Of a stretch of 64,000 nucleotides of DNA, positions 54,285 to 63,841 are shown piece after piece (within the stretch, counting starts at the first letter, position 1; each line of letters opens with the position of its first letter). The position numbers were made by a program, and so were the translations under genes. Under the pieces are notes generated by a model, which did not search any database, was not told the origin of the DNA, and worked only from the letters and a program-made list of their open reading frames with translations. The stretch lies in NCBI RefSeq assembly GCF_004136635.1, contig NZ_NOIU01000003.1, positions 62,001 to 126,000 of the forward strand, written 5' to 3'. This DNA is from Rothia halotolerans. GTDB lineage: Bacteria; Actinomycetota; Actinomycetes; Actinomycetales; Micrococcaceae.

Positions 54285-54346
54285 ATCGCGGCAGGGGAGG
54301 AGGGCCGGCCGCGCGGCTCCTCAGCCGCGGAGCCGCGCGGGCGCGG

Positions 54347-56098
54347 TCACCACTGCCGCACGGCCTGGACGTTGCGCAGGTTGGACCGCGCCATCGAGAC
54401 CGCCTCGCCGGCGCCGCGGTTCAGCACGATCTTGGACATCGCGGTCGCGAAGCCCCAGATCTGGTCGCTGGAGATCTCCGGCGGCACGGAGAGCGACATC
54501 GGGTCGGTGACGACCTCGACCAGCGCGGGGCCGTCGTGGGACAGCGCCTCCTCGTAGGCCTTCTTCAGCTTCCGGGGATCCTCGACGCGCACGGACCGGA
54601 AGCCCATGGCGCGCGCGATCTCCGAGTAGTTGGTCTCCGGGACGTCGACGCCGAAGTCGGCGAGCCCGTCCACCAGCATCTCGAGCTTGACCATGCCCAG
54701 CGTCGAGTTGTTGAAGACCACCACGTTGACCGGCAGCCGGTAGGTCGCGATGGTGATGAGATCGCCCAGCAGCATCGACAGGCCGCCGTCGCCGGAGATC
54801 GAGACGACCTGGCGGCCGGGGTAGGCCATCTGCGCGCCGATGGACTGCGGCATGGCGTTGGCCATCGAGCCGTGCAGGTAGGACCCGATGAGCCGGCGGG
54901 TGCCCAGCGGCCGGATGTAGCGGGCCGACCACACGTTGCACATGCCGGTGTCCGCGGTGAAGACGGCGTCCTCGGCGGCGACCTCGTCCAGGACCGACGC
55001 CGCGTACTCCGGGTGGATCGGCTGGTGCTTCTCCACCTTCCGGGTGTAGGCGCCCACGGCCTTGTTCATGATCTTGTCGTGCTTCTTCAGCACGCGGTCC
55101 AGCCACTTCCGGTCCTTCTTCTGCTCGACCATCGGCAGCAGCTTCTCCAGCGTCTCCTTGACGCTGCCCTCGATCTGGAGGTCGACGTCGGTGCGGCGGC
55201 CCATCTTCTCCGGCGCCAGGTCCACCTGCACGGTCTTGGTGTCCGGCAGGAACTGGTCGTAGGGGAAGTCGGTGCCCAGCATGATCATCAGGTCCGCGTC
55301 GTGGATGCCCTCGGCCGCCGCGCCGTAGCCCAGCAGGCCGGTCATGCCGACGTCGTACGGGTTGTCGTACTGGATGAAGTCCTTGCCGCGCAGGGAGTGG
55401 CCGATGGGGGCGGCGGCCTTCTCGGCCAGCTCGATGACCTCGTCGTGGGCGCCGGCGACGCCGATCCCGACGAACAGCGCGACCTTCTGCGCGCCGTTGA
55501 CCTCGGTGGCCAGCTCGGCGATGGTCGCGTCCGAGGGCACCACCGGCGAGCGGCGCAGTTCGCCGATCACCGGGGCCTCGACACTGGCCTCCTCGTCCGC
55601 GAGGTCCCCGGGCAGCGTCACCACGGAGACGCCGGACTTGCCGACGGCGTGGCGGATCGCGCTGGAGAGCACGCGGGGGGCCTGCTCGGTGGTGGAGACC
55701 AGCTCGTTGTACACGGTGCAGTCCTGGAAGAGCCGGTCCGGGTGGGTCTCCTGGAAGTAGCCCTGGCCGATCTGCTTGCTGGGGATGTGCGAGGCGATGG
55801 CCAGCACGGGGGCCTGCGAGCGGTTGGCGTCGTAGAGGCCGTTGATGAGGTGGAGGTTACCCGGCCCGCAGGAGCCGGCGCAGACCGCGAGCTCCCCGGT
55901 CAGCTGCGCCTCGGCGCTGGCGGCGAAGGCCGCCGCCTCCTCGTGGCGGACGTGGACCCAGTCGATCCCGCCCTTCTTGGAGCCGCCGGTGGCGCGCACG
56001 GCGTCGACGATGGGGTTGAGCGAGTCGCCGACGATCCCGTAGATCCGGCGGACTCCGGCGTTGATGAGTTGGTTGACGATCTGTTCCGCGAGCTTCAC
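54347..56098 (-). CDS. poxB: Pyruvate dehydrogenase (quinone), PoxB-type
   Basis: PoxB decarboxylates pyruvate to acetate and passes electrons to quinone using TPP and FAD. The 583-residue protein has the TPP Glu in VRHEEAAAF (E53), AGSCGPGNLHLINGLYDA, a central FAD/transhydrogenase-like domain, and the TPP-Mg motif GDGGLSMLLGDLITIA...NNS. GTG 56098 is preferred because family members begin near MKLAEQ and GAGGA lies just upstream; ATG 56119 adds seven residues with no ribosome binding site. It is monocistronic. An acetolactate synthase-like oxidase is less likely. Confidence 0.9.
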   Translation of the reverse strand: MKLAEQIVNQLINAGVRRIYGIVGDSLNPIVDAVRATGGSKKGGIDWVHVRHEEAAAFAASAEAQLTGELAVCAGSCGPGNLHLINGLYDANRSQAPVLAIASHIPSKQIGQGYFQETHPDRLFQDCTVYNELVSTTEQAPRVLSSAIRHAVGKSGVSVVTLPGDLADEEASVEAPVIGELRRSPVVPSDATIAELATEVNGAQKVALFVGIGVAGAHDEVIELAEKAAAPIGHSLRGKDFIQYDNPYDVGMTGLLGYGAAAEGIHDADLMIMLGTDFPYDQFLPDTKTVQVDLAPEKMGRRTDVDLQIEGSVKETLEKLLPMVEQKKDRKWLDRVLKKHDKIMNKAVGAYTRKVEKHQPIHPEYAASVLDEVAAEDAVFTADTGMCNVWSARYIRPLGTRRLIGSYLHGSMANAMPQSIGAQMAYPGRQVVSISGDGGLSMLLGDLITIATYRLPVNVVVFNNSTLGMVKLEMLVDGLADFGVDVPETNYSEIARAMGFRSVRVEDPRKLKKAYEEALSHDGPALVEVVTDPMSLSVPPEISSDQIWGFATAMSKIVLNRGAGEAVSMARSNLRNVQAVRQW

Positions 56099-56307
56099 AG
56101 TTCCTCGATTCCTCGGCATGAGATGCCGATCCAGCCGATGGTGACCTTCTGGTCAGTGCAAGTATCCTCCGGGAGGCGTTATTCCGCCGGAGGGCGCCTC
56201 TTGACCATCATCACACGGGGAGGCGAGGTACATCTCCTCCGCCGCCCGGCAGGGACCGGATTCGCGTGGGCCGGGCCGGCCCCGGGCCGCGGCCGGGTAC
56301 GGGAAAA

Positions 56308-56350
56308 CCGGGCGACGTCGTGGAATCGGGAAGTTCACGACGTCGCCCGG
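56308..56350 (-). terminator. Terminator of fumC
   Basis: On the minus strand the stem (ccgggcgacgtcgtg with one bulge) is followed by ttttccc, one of the few terminators here with a U run. It lies 40 nt past the fumC stop. Confidence 0.8.
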
Positions 56351-56389
56351 CCTGTTTCCGCGCCCCCGCGGGGACGCGGGCCTGACGGG

Positions 56390-57796
56390 CTAGAAGGAGC
56401 CCAGCATCTTCGTCACGTCGAGGGCCTCGTCGAGCTGCTGCTCGGTGACCTCACCCCGCTCGACGTAACCCAGCTCGACGACGGCGTCGCGAACGGTGGT
56501 CTTGTTGTTCACGGCGTGCTTGGCGATCTTCGCGGCCGCCTCGTAGCCGATGAGCTTGTTCATGGGGGTGACGGTCGAGGGGGACGCCTCGGCGAGGAAG
56601 CGGGCGCGCTCCACGTTGGCGGCGAGCCCGTCGACCATCTTCTCGGCCATCACGGAGGAGGCGTTGCCGAGCAGGCGGATCGACTCCAGCAGGTTCTTGG
56701 CCATGACCGGGATGCCCACGTTGAGCTCGAAGGCGCCGTTGGTGGAGGACAGCGCGACCGTGGTGTCGTTGCCGATCACCTGAGCGGCCACCTGGATGAC
56801 GGCCTCGCAGATCACGGGGTTGACCTTGCCCGGCATGATCGAGGAGCCCGGCTGCAGGTCGGGGATGCGCAGCTCGCCCAGGCCGGTGTTGGGGCCGGAG
56901 CCCATCCAGCGGATGTCGTTGCAGATCTTCATCAGCGAGTAGGCGATGCTGCGCAGCTGGCCGGAGGCCTCCACGAGGCCGTCGCGGTTGGCCTGGGCCT
57001 CGAAGTGGTTGCGGGCCTCGGTCAGCGGCAGGCCGGTCTCCTCGGCCAGCAGCTCGATGACCCGCGCGGAGAAGCCGTCCGGGGTGTTAATGCCGGTGCC
57101 CACGGCGGTGCCGCCCAGCGGGACCTCGGCGACGCGCGGCAGCGAGGCGTCGATGCGCTCGATGCCGTAGCGCACCTGAGCCGCGTAGCCGGAGAACTCC
57201 TGGCCCAGGGTCACCGGGGTGGCGTCCATGAGGTGGGTGCGCCCGGACTTCACGACGTCCTTGAACTCCTCGGCCTTGCGCTCCAGGGCGGAGGCCAGGG
57301 TGTCCAGGGCGGGCTTGAGGTCGTTGATGAGCGCTCCGGTGACGGCCACGTGCACCGAGGTGGGGAAGACGTCGTTGGAGGACTGCGAGGCGTTGACGTG
57401 ATCGTTGGGGTGGACCTCGACGTCCTCGCCCTCCAGGGCGCGGGTGGCCAGCGTCGCCAGGACCTCGTTGGTGTTCATGTTGGAGGAGGTGCCCGAGCCG
57501 GTCTGGAAGACGTCGATGGGGAACTCGCCGTCGTGCCGGTGGGAGGCGACCTGGTCGGCGGCCTCGCGGATGGCGCCGGCGCGCTCGGCGTCGAGCACTC
57601 CCAGCTCCTCGTTGGCGGTGGCCGCCGCCTTCTTCACCAGCGCCAGCGCCGCGATGTGGGCGGATTCGAGGGTCGAGCCGGAGATGGGGAAGTTCTCCAC
57701 CGCGCGCTGGGTCTGCGCGCTGTAGAGGGCCTCGGCGGGGACGCGGACCTCTCCCATGGTGTCGTGCTCGATGCGGAATTCTGCGTTGTCAGTCAT
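56390..57796 (-). CDS. fumC: Class II fumarate hydratase
   Basis: FumC interconverts fumarate and malate without an iron-sulfur cluster. The 468-residue protein has the superfamily signature [10 protein letters not shown], plus [30 protein letters not shown] and [23 protein letters not shown] 57796 is supported by TAAAGT placed 7 nt upstream (57804-57809 on the minus strand), indicating a leaderless transcript even though carbonic anhydrase lies 44 bp upstream on the same strand. Confidence 0.96.
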   Translation of the reverse strand: MTDNAEFRIEHDTMGEVRVPAEALYSAQTQRAVENFPISGSTLESAHIAALALVKKAAATANEELGVLDAERAGAIREAADQVASHRHDGEFPIDVFQTGSGTSSNMNTNEVLATLATRALEGEDVEVHPNDHVNASQSSNDVFPTSVHVAVTGALINDLKPALDTLASALERKAEEFKDVVKSGRTHLMDATPVTLGQEFSGYAAQVRYGIERIDASLPRVAEVPLGGTAVGTGINTPDGFSARVIELLAEETGLPLTEARNHFEAQANRDGLVEASGQLRSIAYSLMKICNDIRWMGSGPNTGLGELRIPDLQPGSSIMPGKVNPVICEAVIQVAAQVIGNDTTVALSSTNGAFELNVGIPVMAKNLLESIRLLGNASSVMAEKMVDGLAANVERARFLAEASPSTVTPMNKLIGYEAAAKIAKHAVNNKTTVRDAVVELGYVERGEVTEQQLDEALDVTKMLGSF

Positions 57797-57803
57797 GGTC
57801 TCC

Positions 57804-57809
57804 ACTTTA
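57804..57809 (-). promoter_or_regulatory. -10 element of fumC (leaderless)
   Basis: Minus-strand TAAAGT, spacer ggagacc (7 nt), ATG 57796. The spacer could also serve as a weak Shine-Dalgarno sequence for transcripts reading through from the carbonic anhydrase gene. Confidence 0.45.
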
Positions 57810-57840
57810 GGACGTGCGGGCGGGCGGACGGGACCCAGGG

Positions 57841-58476
57841 TCACAGGCCCTGCGAGGAGGAGACCAGTTCGGCCTTGCCGTCCCGCAGGTTGTAGAAGAC
57901 GCCGAGGACGGCGGTGCGCCCTTCCTCGACGGCCCGGGTGATGATCTTGGACTGGTCGACGATGCGTTCGGCCGACTGCCGGGTGTGCTCGCGCACCATG
58001 TCGTTGACCCCCGCGGCCTCACCGGCGTCGTGCCGGGTGGCGATGACCGAGGGCATGATGGCTTCGACCAGGTCGCGGACGAAGCCGGTGGGCATCTTCC
58101 CGCTCTCGGCCGCCTGCTGGGTGGCGGTCACGGCGCCGCAGGAGTCGTGGCCGAGCACCACGATCAGCGGGACCTCGAGCTCCGCCACCGCGTACTCCAG
58201 CGAGCCGAGCGAGGCGGCGCCGAGGACCTGGCCGGCGGTGCGGACCACGAAGGTGTCGCCGAGGCCGAGGTCGAAGATGATCTCCGCGGCCAGGCGGGAG
58301 TCGGAGCAGCCGAAGATCACCGCGAAGGGGTGCTGCCCCTCGGTGAGGGACTCCCGGCGGGCGGCGTCCTGGTTGGGGTGGGCCGAGGCGCCGGCCACGA
58401 AGCGGGCGTTGCCCTCGGCCAGGCGCTGCCAGGCCTGATCGGGGGTCAGCTGCGTCGATGCGTTCTCGAGTGCCAT
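57841..58476 (-). CDS. Beta-class carbonic anhydrase
   Basis: The enzyme hydrates CO2 to bicarbonate in the cytosol. The 211-residue protein has the beta-class zinc residues C57, H110 and C113 (FGCSDSRL and VLGHDSCGA) with the D59-R61 dyad. ATG 58476 is preceded by gggaga. It lies between DUF4245 (72 bp upstream) and fumC (44 bp downstream), all on the minus strand, so the three may share a transcript. Confidence 0.93.
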   Translation of the reverse strand: MALENASTQLTPDQAWQRLAEGNARFVAGASAHPNQDAARRESLTEGQHPFAVIFGCSDSRLAAEIIFDLGLGDTFVVRTAGQVLGAASLGSLEYAVAELEVPLIVVLGHDSCGAVTATQQAAESGKMPTGFVRDLVEAIMPSVIATRHDAGEAAGVNDMVREHTRQSAERIVDQSKIITRAVEEGRTAVLGVFYNLRDGKAELVSSSQGL

Positions 58477-58548
58477 GGGCGTGGGTCTCCCTGCGTGGTT
58501 GTCGGTCGTATCGGGCCGGCCCCGCGGGTGCGGGACCGGCGGCGGGGG

Positions 58549-59175
58549 CTAGTCGGCGGAGGACCGCTGCGAGGAGTCGACGACGGCGCGGCTCATGTCC
58601 TCGAAGTCGGCGTCGTCGGCGGTGCCGCTCAGGATCACCGTGGTGTCCTCGAGCTGCCCGACGTAGGAGGTCACGGTCTCCTCCTCGCCGTCGGAGGCCC
58701 GGGAGACGCGGGTCTCCCAGTCGGCTCCGCCGGCCTCGATCTCTCCCGTCGCGGGGGCCGAGTCGGTCCGCTGGGCGATCCAGGTCGGGTTGGCGTCGGC
58801 GGCCTGGGTCACCGTGATGAAGCCGCCGCCGGGGGTCACGAAGCCGGTCTCCCAGTAGGGGACGCCGTCCGTGGTTCCGGCGTTCCAGCGGGCGAAGTTC
58901 GCGTGCCACGGCTCCTCCAGGTCGGGGGCGACGACGTCGTACCCCGCCTCCCGGCTGGCCTCGGAAGCCGTCTGCTCGAGGTCGACCTCGGGCCGGTAGG
59001 TCTGGTTGTCCGGCCGGGGCTGGAGCCAGACGAAGGGGAGGGTGATGGCCAGCAGGGCGATCATCGTGATGATGATCGCGCGCAGGGGAGTGTTGAGCCT
59101 CTTGGCCTGCTTCTCGGTGATCTGCGGGAGGACCCGCTCCTGCTGTTCATCGCTCGCTTGGTTCACGTAGGTCAT
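58549..59175 (-). CDS. DUF4245 family membrane-anchored protein
   Basis: The 208-residue protein has a ~30-residue cytoplasmic start ([15 protein letters not shown]), one membrane helix (about 33-52) and an exported domain typical of DUF4245. The family is adjacent to glpX in mycobacteria and other actinobacteria; its role is unknown. ATG 59175 follows gaggtgggg. It is divergent from glpX. Confidence 0.85.
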   Translation of the reverse strand: MTYVNQASDEQQERVLPQITEKQAKRLNTPLRAIIITMIALLAITLPFVWLQPRPDNQTYRPEVDLEQTASEASREAGYDVVAPDLEEPWHANFARWNAGTTDGVPYWETGFVTPGGGFITVTQAADANPTWIAQRTDSAPATGEIEAGGADWETRVSRASDGEEETVTSYVGQLEDTTVILSGTADDADFEDMSRAVVDSSQRSSAD

Positions 59176-59259
59176 TGTGCCCCACCTCGGGGGAGGCACA
59201 AAGCGGCGGCGCTGCGGCGGGGGTGATGAAATCAACCGGGGCCGGCCCGGGGGAGTCGG

Positions 59260-59265
59260 TAAGCT
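59260..59265 (+). promoter_or_regulatory. Possible -10 of glpX
   Basis: TAAGCT lies ~90 nt upstream of the glpX GTG in the 181 bp divergent gap. A -35 match is lacking. Confidence 0.35.
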
Positions 59266-59356
59266 GAGGGATGAAACCTGCAGCTGGCGTCGGTGCGGCC
59301 CCCATCACGGGGCGCGGTGGACGTCGCGGGACACCACTTCGAAGGCGAGGATTCCT

Positions 59357-60352
59357 GTGTCACTTCAACTGACAGACCAGAACAACCAGGCGGACCGCAA
59401 CCTGGCGCTCGAGCTCGTGCGCGTCACCGAGGCGGCCGCGATCGCCGGCGGCCACTGGGTCGGCGCGGGGGACAAGAACGCCGCCGACGGCGCCGCGGTG
59501 GACGCGATGCGCACCATGCTCTCCACCGTACAGTTCAACGGCACCGTGGTGATCGGCGAGGGGGAGAAGGACGAGGCCCCCATGCTCTACAACGGCGAGA
59601 AGCTGGGCGACGGCGACGGCCCGGCGCTCGACGTCGCGGTGGACCCGATCGACGGCACCCGGCTGACCGCGCTCGGGATGAACAACGCCCTCTCGGTCAT
59701 CGCGATGGCCGACGGCGGCTCGATGTTCGACCCCTCCGCCGTGTTCTACATGGAGAAGATCATCACCGGCCCCGACGCCGCGGACCTGGTGGACCTGCGC
59801 CTGCCCGTCAAGCAGAACCTCCACCTGGTGGCCAAGGCCAAGAACAAGAAGATCAACCAGCTGACCGTGTGCATCCTGGACCGGCCGCGCCACGCGCAGC
59901 TGGTCGAGGAGGTCCGGGCCACCGGCGCCCGCACGCGGATGATCATGGACGGCGACGTCGCCGGGGCCATCGCCGCGTGCCGGGAGAACACCGGCGTCGA
60001 CGTGATGCTCGGCACCGGCGGCACCCCCGAGGGGATCGTCGCGGCCTGCGCCATCAAGGCCACCGGCGGCGTGATCCAGGGCCGCCTGGCCCCCATCGAC
60101 GACGACGAGAAGCAGAAGGCCATCGACGCCGGCCTGGACCTCGACGCCGTGCTGACCACCGACGAGCTCGTCACCAGCGACAACTGCTTCTTCGCGGCGA
60201 CCGGCGTGACCGACGGCGACCTGCTGCGCGGCGTCCGCTACTCCGGCCCGCGGATCAGCACGCAGTCGATCGTGATGCGCTCGCGCTCCGGCACGGTGCG
60301 CATGGTCGAGGCCGAGCACCTGGCCACCAAGTGGGAGCGCTACGAGCGGTAG
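59357..60352 (+). CDS. glpX: Class II fructose-1,6-bisphosphatase
   Basis: GlpX carries out the committed phosphatase step of gluconeogenesis. The 331-residue protein has [29 protein letters not shown] and [16 protein letters not shown], the metal and substrate loops of the family. GTG 59357 follows ggcgagg; an upstream in-frame extension covers the promoter and is not used. The gene ends at a perfect 19 bp hairpin. Confidence 0.95.
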   Translation: MSLQLTDQNNQADRNLALELVRVTEAAAIAGGHWVGAGDKNAADGAAVDAMRTMLSTVQFNGTVVIGEGEKDEAPMLYNGEKLGDGDGPALDVAVDPIDGTRLTALGMNNALSVIAMADGGSMFDPSAVFYMEKIITGPDAADLVDLRLPVKQNLHLVAKAKNKKINQLTVCILDRPRHAQLVEEVRATGARTRMIMDGDVAGAIAACRENTGVDVMLGTGGTPEGIVAACAIKATGGVIQGRLAPIDDDEKQKAIDAGLDLDAVLTTDELVTSDNCFFAATGVTDGDLLRGVRYSGPRISTQSIVMRSRSGTVRMVEAEHLATKWERYER

Positions 60353-60374
60353 GCCCGCGAGGAGAGCCCAGTTC

Positions 60375-60427
60375 ACGACGCCGCGGCGGCCCGTCCCTGA
60401 CGAGGGGGCGGGCCGCCGCGGCGTCGT
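60375..60427. terminator. Bidirectional terminator between glpX and the FemAB gene
   Basis: Arms 60375-60393 and 60409-60427 form a perfect 19 bp stem; the 15-nt loop has a further short ccc/ggg pairing. It lies between convergent genes. Confidence 0.88.
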
Positions 60428-60440
60428 TCTGCCACGGAGC

Positions 60441-61457
60441 TCAGCGGCGCGTGAGCCGCGCCTTCGCCGAGGCCCCCGCGCGTCGTGCGGCCGGCAGGGC
60501 CTTCTCCCGCAGGAACGGCACCGCCTTCTCCTTGGCCGCGTAGGCCAGCCGGAAGGCGCGGTAGCCGACCGCGCTGACCGGCAGGTCCCAGGTCCCGGGG
60601 TAGGTCACGGGGTAGCCGCCGAAGGACTTCTTGAACTTGGTGAACCCCGCCCACTCGTGGTCCGGCTGACCCTCCGGGGCGATGCCGAACATGTCGAAGC
60701 GGGCCAGGCCCTTCTCCTTGGCCTCCAGCATCATGAAGGAGACCAGCGGGTTGTTGGCGCTGAGCCGGCGGTGCTCGAAGGACATCGAGGCGTGGGCGTA
60801 GGTGCGGGTGTCGTCCGAGTCGTAGACCAGGGCGGCGCCGATCGGCTCGCCCTCGAGCTTCGCCAGGTACAGCGTCGCCGCGCCGCCCGGGAGCAGCGAC
60901 TGCGCGGCCTGGGCCAGGTAGTCGTCCTTCTGCCGGTTGAAGCCCACGCGCTCGGCGGTCCTGCCGAGGTAGCGGGTCAGGACCTCGACGTCGGCCGGGT
61001 CGTGCGAGGCCTCGAAGGTCACGCCCTTCTTGTGGATGTTCCGGTGCAGGTTGCGGTTGGTGGAGGTCATGCCCTTGAGCAGGGCGTCCTCCTCCTGCTC
61101 GAGGTCGACCATCCAGGTGTGGCTCGGCTGGATCTGGCGCGGGGCCAGGCGCAGGCCGCGGCGGCGCAGCTCGGCCGCCGGGTCCGCGTCGCCGGGGAAG
61201 ACCGCGGCGTCGGTCGGCTCGACCCTGACGAACAGGCAGTCCTTGGACCGGGCGAGGCGGCGCAGGTCGGCCAGGGCGGCGTCGAAGGCGCCCGGGGAGT
61301 CGGCGTCGGGGCCGTACGGGCAGTACAGGTAGCGGCCGGTCCGGCCGCCCTCCAGGGTGGCCAGGTAGGAGTAGCCGGGGCCCTCCCCGCGGAACACCTC
61401 GTGCCCGAGGTCGCGCTGGAAAGCGGCCCAGGCCTCCGATTGCAGAAAATTCGTCAT
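60441..61457 (-). CDS. FemAB/FemX-type peptidoglycan interpeptide bridge transferase
   Basis: FemABX enzymes use aminoacyl-tRNA to add bridge residues to lipid II. The 338-residue protein has two GNAT-like halves: an N-terminal block (MTNFLQSEAWAAFQ, HTWMVDLEQEE), STNRNLHRNIHKKGV, and C-terminal GAALVYDSDDT and KFKKSFGGYPVTYPG, matching the family. The bridge amino acid is not predictable. ATG 61457 has TACAGT exactly 7 nt upstream; a longer in-frame extension is antisense to LCP sequence and rejected. Confidence 0.88.
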   Translation of the reverse strand: MTNFLQSEAWAAFQRDLGHEVFRGEGPGYSYLATLEGGRTGRYLYCPYGPDADSPGAFDAALADLRRLARSKDCLFVRVEPTDAAVFPGDADPAAELRRRGLRLAPRQIQPSHTWMVDLEQEEDALLKGMTSTNRNLHRNIHKKGVTFEASHDPADVEVLTRYLGRTAERVGFNRQKDDYLAQAAQSLLPGGAATLYLAKLEGEPIGAALVYDSDDTRTYAHASMSFEHRRLSANNPLVSFMMLEAKEKGLARFDMFGIAPEGQPDHEWAGFTKFKKSFGGYPVTYPGTWDLPVSAVGYRAFRLAYAAKEKAVPFLREKALPAARRAGASAKARLTRR

Positions 61458-61464
61458 GGACTCC

Positions 61465-61470
61465 ACTGTA
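61465..61470 (-). promoter_or_regulatory. -10 element of the FemAB gene (leaderless)
   Basis: Minus-strand TACAGT, spacer ggagtcc (7 nt), ATG 61457; the same hexamer and spacing are used by purN. Confidence 0.45.
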
Positions 61471-61525
61471 ACGGCGGGGGAGGGCGGGAGCTGACCGGGC
61501 CGCCCGGCCCGCTCCCGCCTCCCGG

Positions 61526-63097
61526 TCACGGGACCGAGCAGGTGCCGTTCTCCGTCAGCTCGGCCGCCAGCTCGACGTCGGCGGTCCCGGCCTGCTCCGG
61601 CGTCTCGCCCAGCGCGAGCTGCTGGCCCATGCCGACGATCGAGGCGGCGGGCAGGGCGGCGAGCGGCGTCGGCGTCTGGCCGGACTTCGAGCCCTCGATG
61701 ACCTCGGAGACGCCCGAGCGGAACTGGTCGTAGTCCGGGTAGGTCGGGAACATGTCCTCGTAGTACGGCGGCGCGGCGCCGTACTGGATCAGCTCGTGGT
61801 CTTTCGCCTTCAGCCCCACGTCCACGAAGCTCGAGAGCTGGGCCTCGGGGATGTCGGTCTCGATGATCTGCTCGCCGGCATCGGTGATGGACTGGAACTT
61901 GGTCAGCACGTTCGCCGGGTCCAGCTGGGCGAGCATCGCCGACTGGACGCAGCGCTGGCGCGCCTCGCGGTCGTAGTCGGAGGCCCCCTCGCGGGAGCGG
62001 GCGTACCAGAGCGCGTGGAAGCCGTCGAGGTGCTGCACGCCGGGCTCGATGTACCCGTCGATGGGGTTCTTCTCGCCGGTGATCTCGTCGGTGCCGCCGC
62101 CGATGGGGACCCGGCCGCCGACGTCGACCGTGATGCCGCCCAGCGCGTCGATCAGGTTGGAGAAGCCGTCCATGTCCACCACGATGTACGCCTGGATGTC
62201 CAGGCCGGTGATGCCCGAGGCGGCGTCCTTCATGGCCTCCGCTCCCGGGTCCGGGGAGTCGGGGTAGAGGTCGGGGTGCTCCTGGGCGACCGTGGGGTAG
62301 AGGGCGTTGAGGATGCACTCGTCGCCGCAGTTGAAGCCGTCGGGGTACGCCTCCCACAGCGGCGAGTCCTCGGAGAACTGGGCGTTCTGCATGTTGCGGG
62401 GCAGGGAGATGGTCACGGCCTGGCCGGTCTTGGCGTCGACGCTGAACACCGTCATGGAGTCGGGGCGGCGCCCCACGCGGTCCTCGCCGGCGTCGCCGCC
62501 CATCAGCAGGAAGTTGTAACGGCCGTCCGTGGGCTTGAAGGCCTGCCCGCCCGAGAAGATGCTGTTCAGCGCCGAGCGCCCCACCCCCACCAGGTAGGCG
62601 GAGTAGCCCAGCGAGCCCGAGGTGACGACCATGAGCACGACGCAGCCGATCAGGACCGCGGGCCGCATGCCCTGCGCGAGGAGCCCGGGGCGGATCAGGC
62701 GCAGCGTGTCCAGGAACAGCAGGGCCCAGCCGATCGCGAGGAGGATCATCGCCACCATCAGCACCAGCGAGGTGAACCTCCCCGTCACGAGGGAGAACAG
62801 CCAGGTGCGGTGGAGCAGGAAGAGCAGCCCCGCGAGGATCAGCAGGGACCAGACGGAGAACGTCACCGTCAGGGCGCGCCGGCCCAGCGTGCGGTGGCCC
62901 GCGATCAGCTGGGCGGATCCCGGCAGGAAGGTGGTGAGCAGCAGCAGGATCCAGGCCCGCTTGGTGCGCGTGACCGTCCCCGCGAGGTCGGGACTGCGCA
63001 GGGGGTCGGTGAGGTGCGGCTTGCCGACCGGGTCGTCCAGGCCCCGCTCGGCGGCCGGCTGGTCGGGATGCTGCGCGTGGTTCGAAGGAGGGGTCAT
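61526..63097 (-). CDS. LytR-CpsA-Psr (LCP) family glycopolymer transferase
   Basis: LCP enzymes attach wall glycopolymers (such as teichoic acids or arabinogalactan) from lipid carriers to peptidoglycan. The 523-residue protein has a cytoplasmic N-terminus of ~45 residues, four membrane helices (about 48-180) and an extracytoplasmic LCP domain (about 195-420) with GRRPDSMTVFSVD, VTISLPRNM and RSREGASDYDREARQRCVQ, which hold the phosphate-binding Arg/Asp residues. ATG 63097 has only a weak purine run upstream. Gene order purK-purE-LCP is common in Micrococcales. Confidence 0.92.
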   Translation of the reverse strand: MTPPSNHAQHPDQPAAERGLDDPVGKPHLTDPLRSPDLAGTVTRTKRAWILLLLTTFLPGSAQLIAGHRTLGRRALTVTFSVWSLLILAGLLFLLHRTWLFSLVTGRFTSLVLMVAMILLAIGWALLFLDTLRLIRPGLLAQGMRPAVLIGCVVLMVVTSGSLGYSAYLVGVGRSALNSIFSGGQAFKPTDGRYNFLLMGGDAGEDRVGRRPDSMTVFSVDAKTGQAVTISLPRNMQNAQFSEDSPLWEAYPDGFNCGDECILNALYPTVAQEHPDLYPDSPDPGAEAMKDAASGITGLDIQAYIVVDMDGFSNLIDALGGITVDVGGRVPIGGGTDEITGEKNPIDGYIEPGVQHLDGFHALWYARSREGASDYDREARQRCVQSAMLAQLDPANVLTKFQSITDAGEQIIETDIPEAQLSSFVDVGLKAKDHELIQYGAAPPYYEDMFPTYPDYDQFRSGVSEVIEGSKSGQTPTPLAALPAASIVGMGQQLALGETPEQAGTADVELAAELTENGTCSVP

Positions 63098-63247
63098 ATC
63101 TCTGCCGAGGTCGGGGAAGCGGGCCGCCCGGGCTTCGCGGGCCGGTCCGTGGGAAGGGGCGGGCAGGAGGGTCGCTCCTGGCCCGGTCCGTTGCGGCCCC
63201 CGGCGCGGACCGGCCTCGGGGGAGGGGCCCGCGCGGGGGAGGGAGGA

Positions 63248-63841
63248 TCAGGGGGCGTAGGCCCCGCCCGACTCCTCGCCGTCCCGCGAGGAGTCCTCTC
63301 CGGGCTCCTCGGCCCGGCGGCCCCGGACCCTGCGCTGGAGGGCCTCGCCCTTGTCCCGGGCGCTCTGCCGCAGGTCCTGGGCGAAGTCTCGCAGGTCGGA
63401 GCGGACCTCCGCCGCGGCCGGGGTGCCGCCGGCGCCCAGGATGCGCGCGGCCAGCAGGCCGGCGTTGCGGGCACCGTCGATGGACACCGTGGCGACGGGG
63501 ACCCCGGCGGGCATCTGCACGATGGACAGCAGGGAGTCCATCCCGTCCAGGGACTTCAGCTTGACCGGCACGCCGATGACCGGCAGCACCGTCAGGGACG
63601 CGAGCATGCCGGGCAGGTGGGCGGCCCCGCCCGCGCCCGCGACGATGACCCGCAGGCCGCGCTCCTCGGCGCTGCGGCCGTACTCGACCATCTCCTCGGG
63701 CATGCGGTGCGCCGAGACCACGCGGGCCTCGTAGGGGATCTCCAGCTCCTCGAGGACCTCCGCGGCGGCCTCCAGGACCGGCCAGTCGGAGTCCGAGCCC
63801 ATGACGATCCCCACCACGGCGGGGCCTTCCGAATAGCTCAT
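63248..63841 (-). CDS. purE: N5-carboxyaminoimidazole ribonucleotide mutase
   Basis: PurE converts N5-CAIR to CAIR in purine synthesis. The 197-residue protein has the class I motifs [25 protein letters not shown] (catalytic His), [15 protein letters not shown] and [12 protein letters not shown]. About 35 charged C-terminal residues extend past the usual end. The ATG overlaps the purK stop (ATGA), coupling the two, and gaacagg/ggagcg lies just upstream. Confidence 0.95.
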   Translation of the reverse strand: MSYSEGPAVVGIVMGSDSDWPVLEAAAEVLEELEIPYEARVVSAHRMPEEMVEYGRSAEERGLRVIVAGAGGAAHLPGMLASLTVLPVIGVPVKLKSLDGMDSLLSIVQMPAGVPVATVSIDGARNAGLLAARILGAGGTPAAAEVRSDLRDFAQDLRQSARDKGEALQRRVRGRRAEEPGEDSSRDGEESGGAYAP

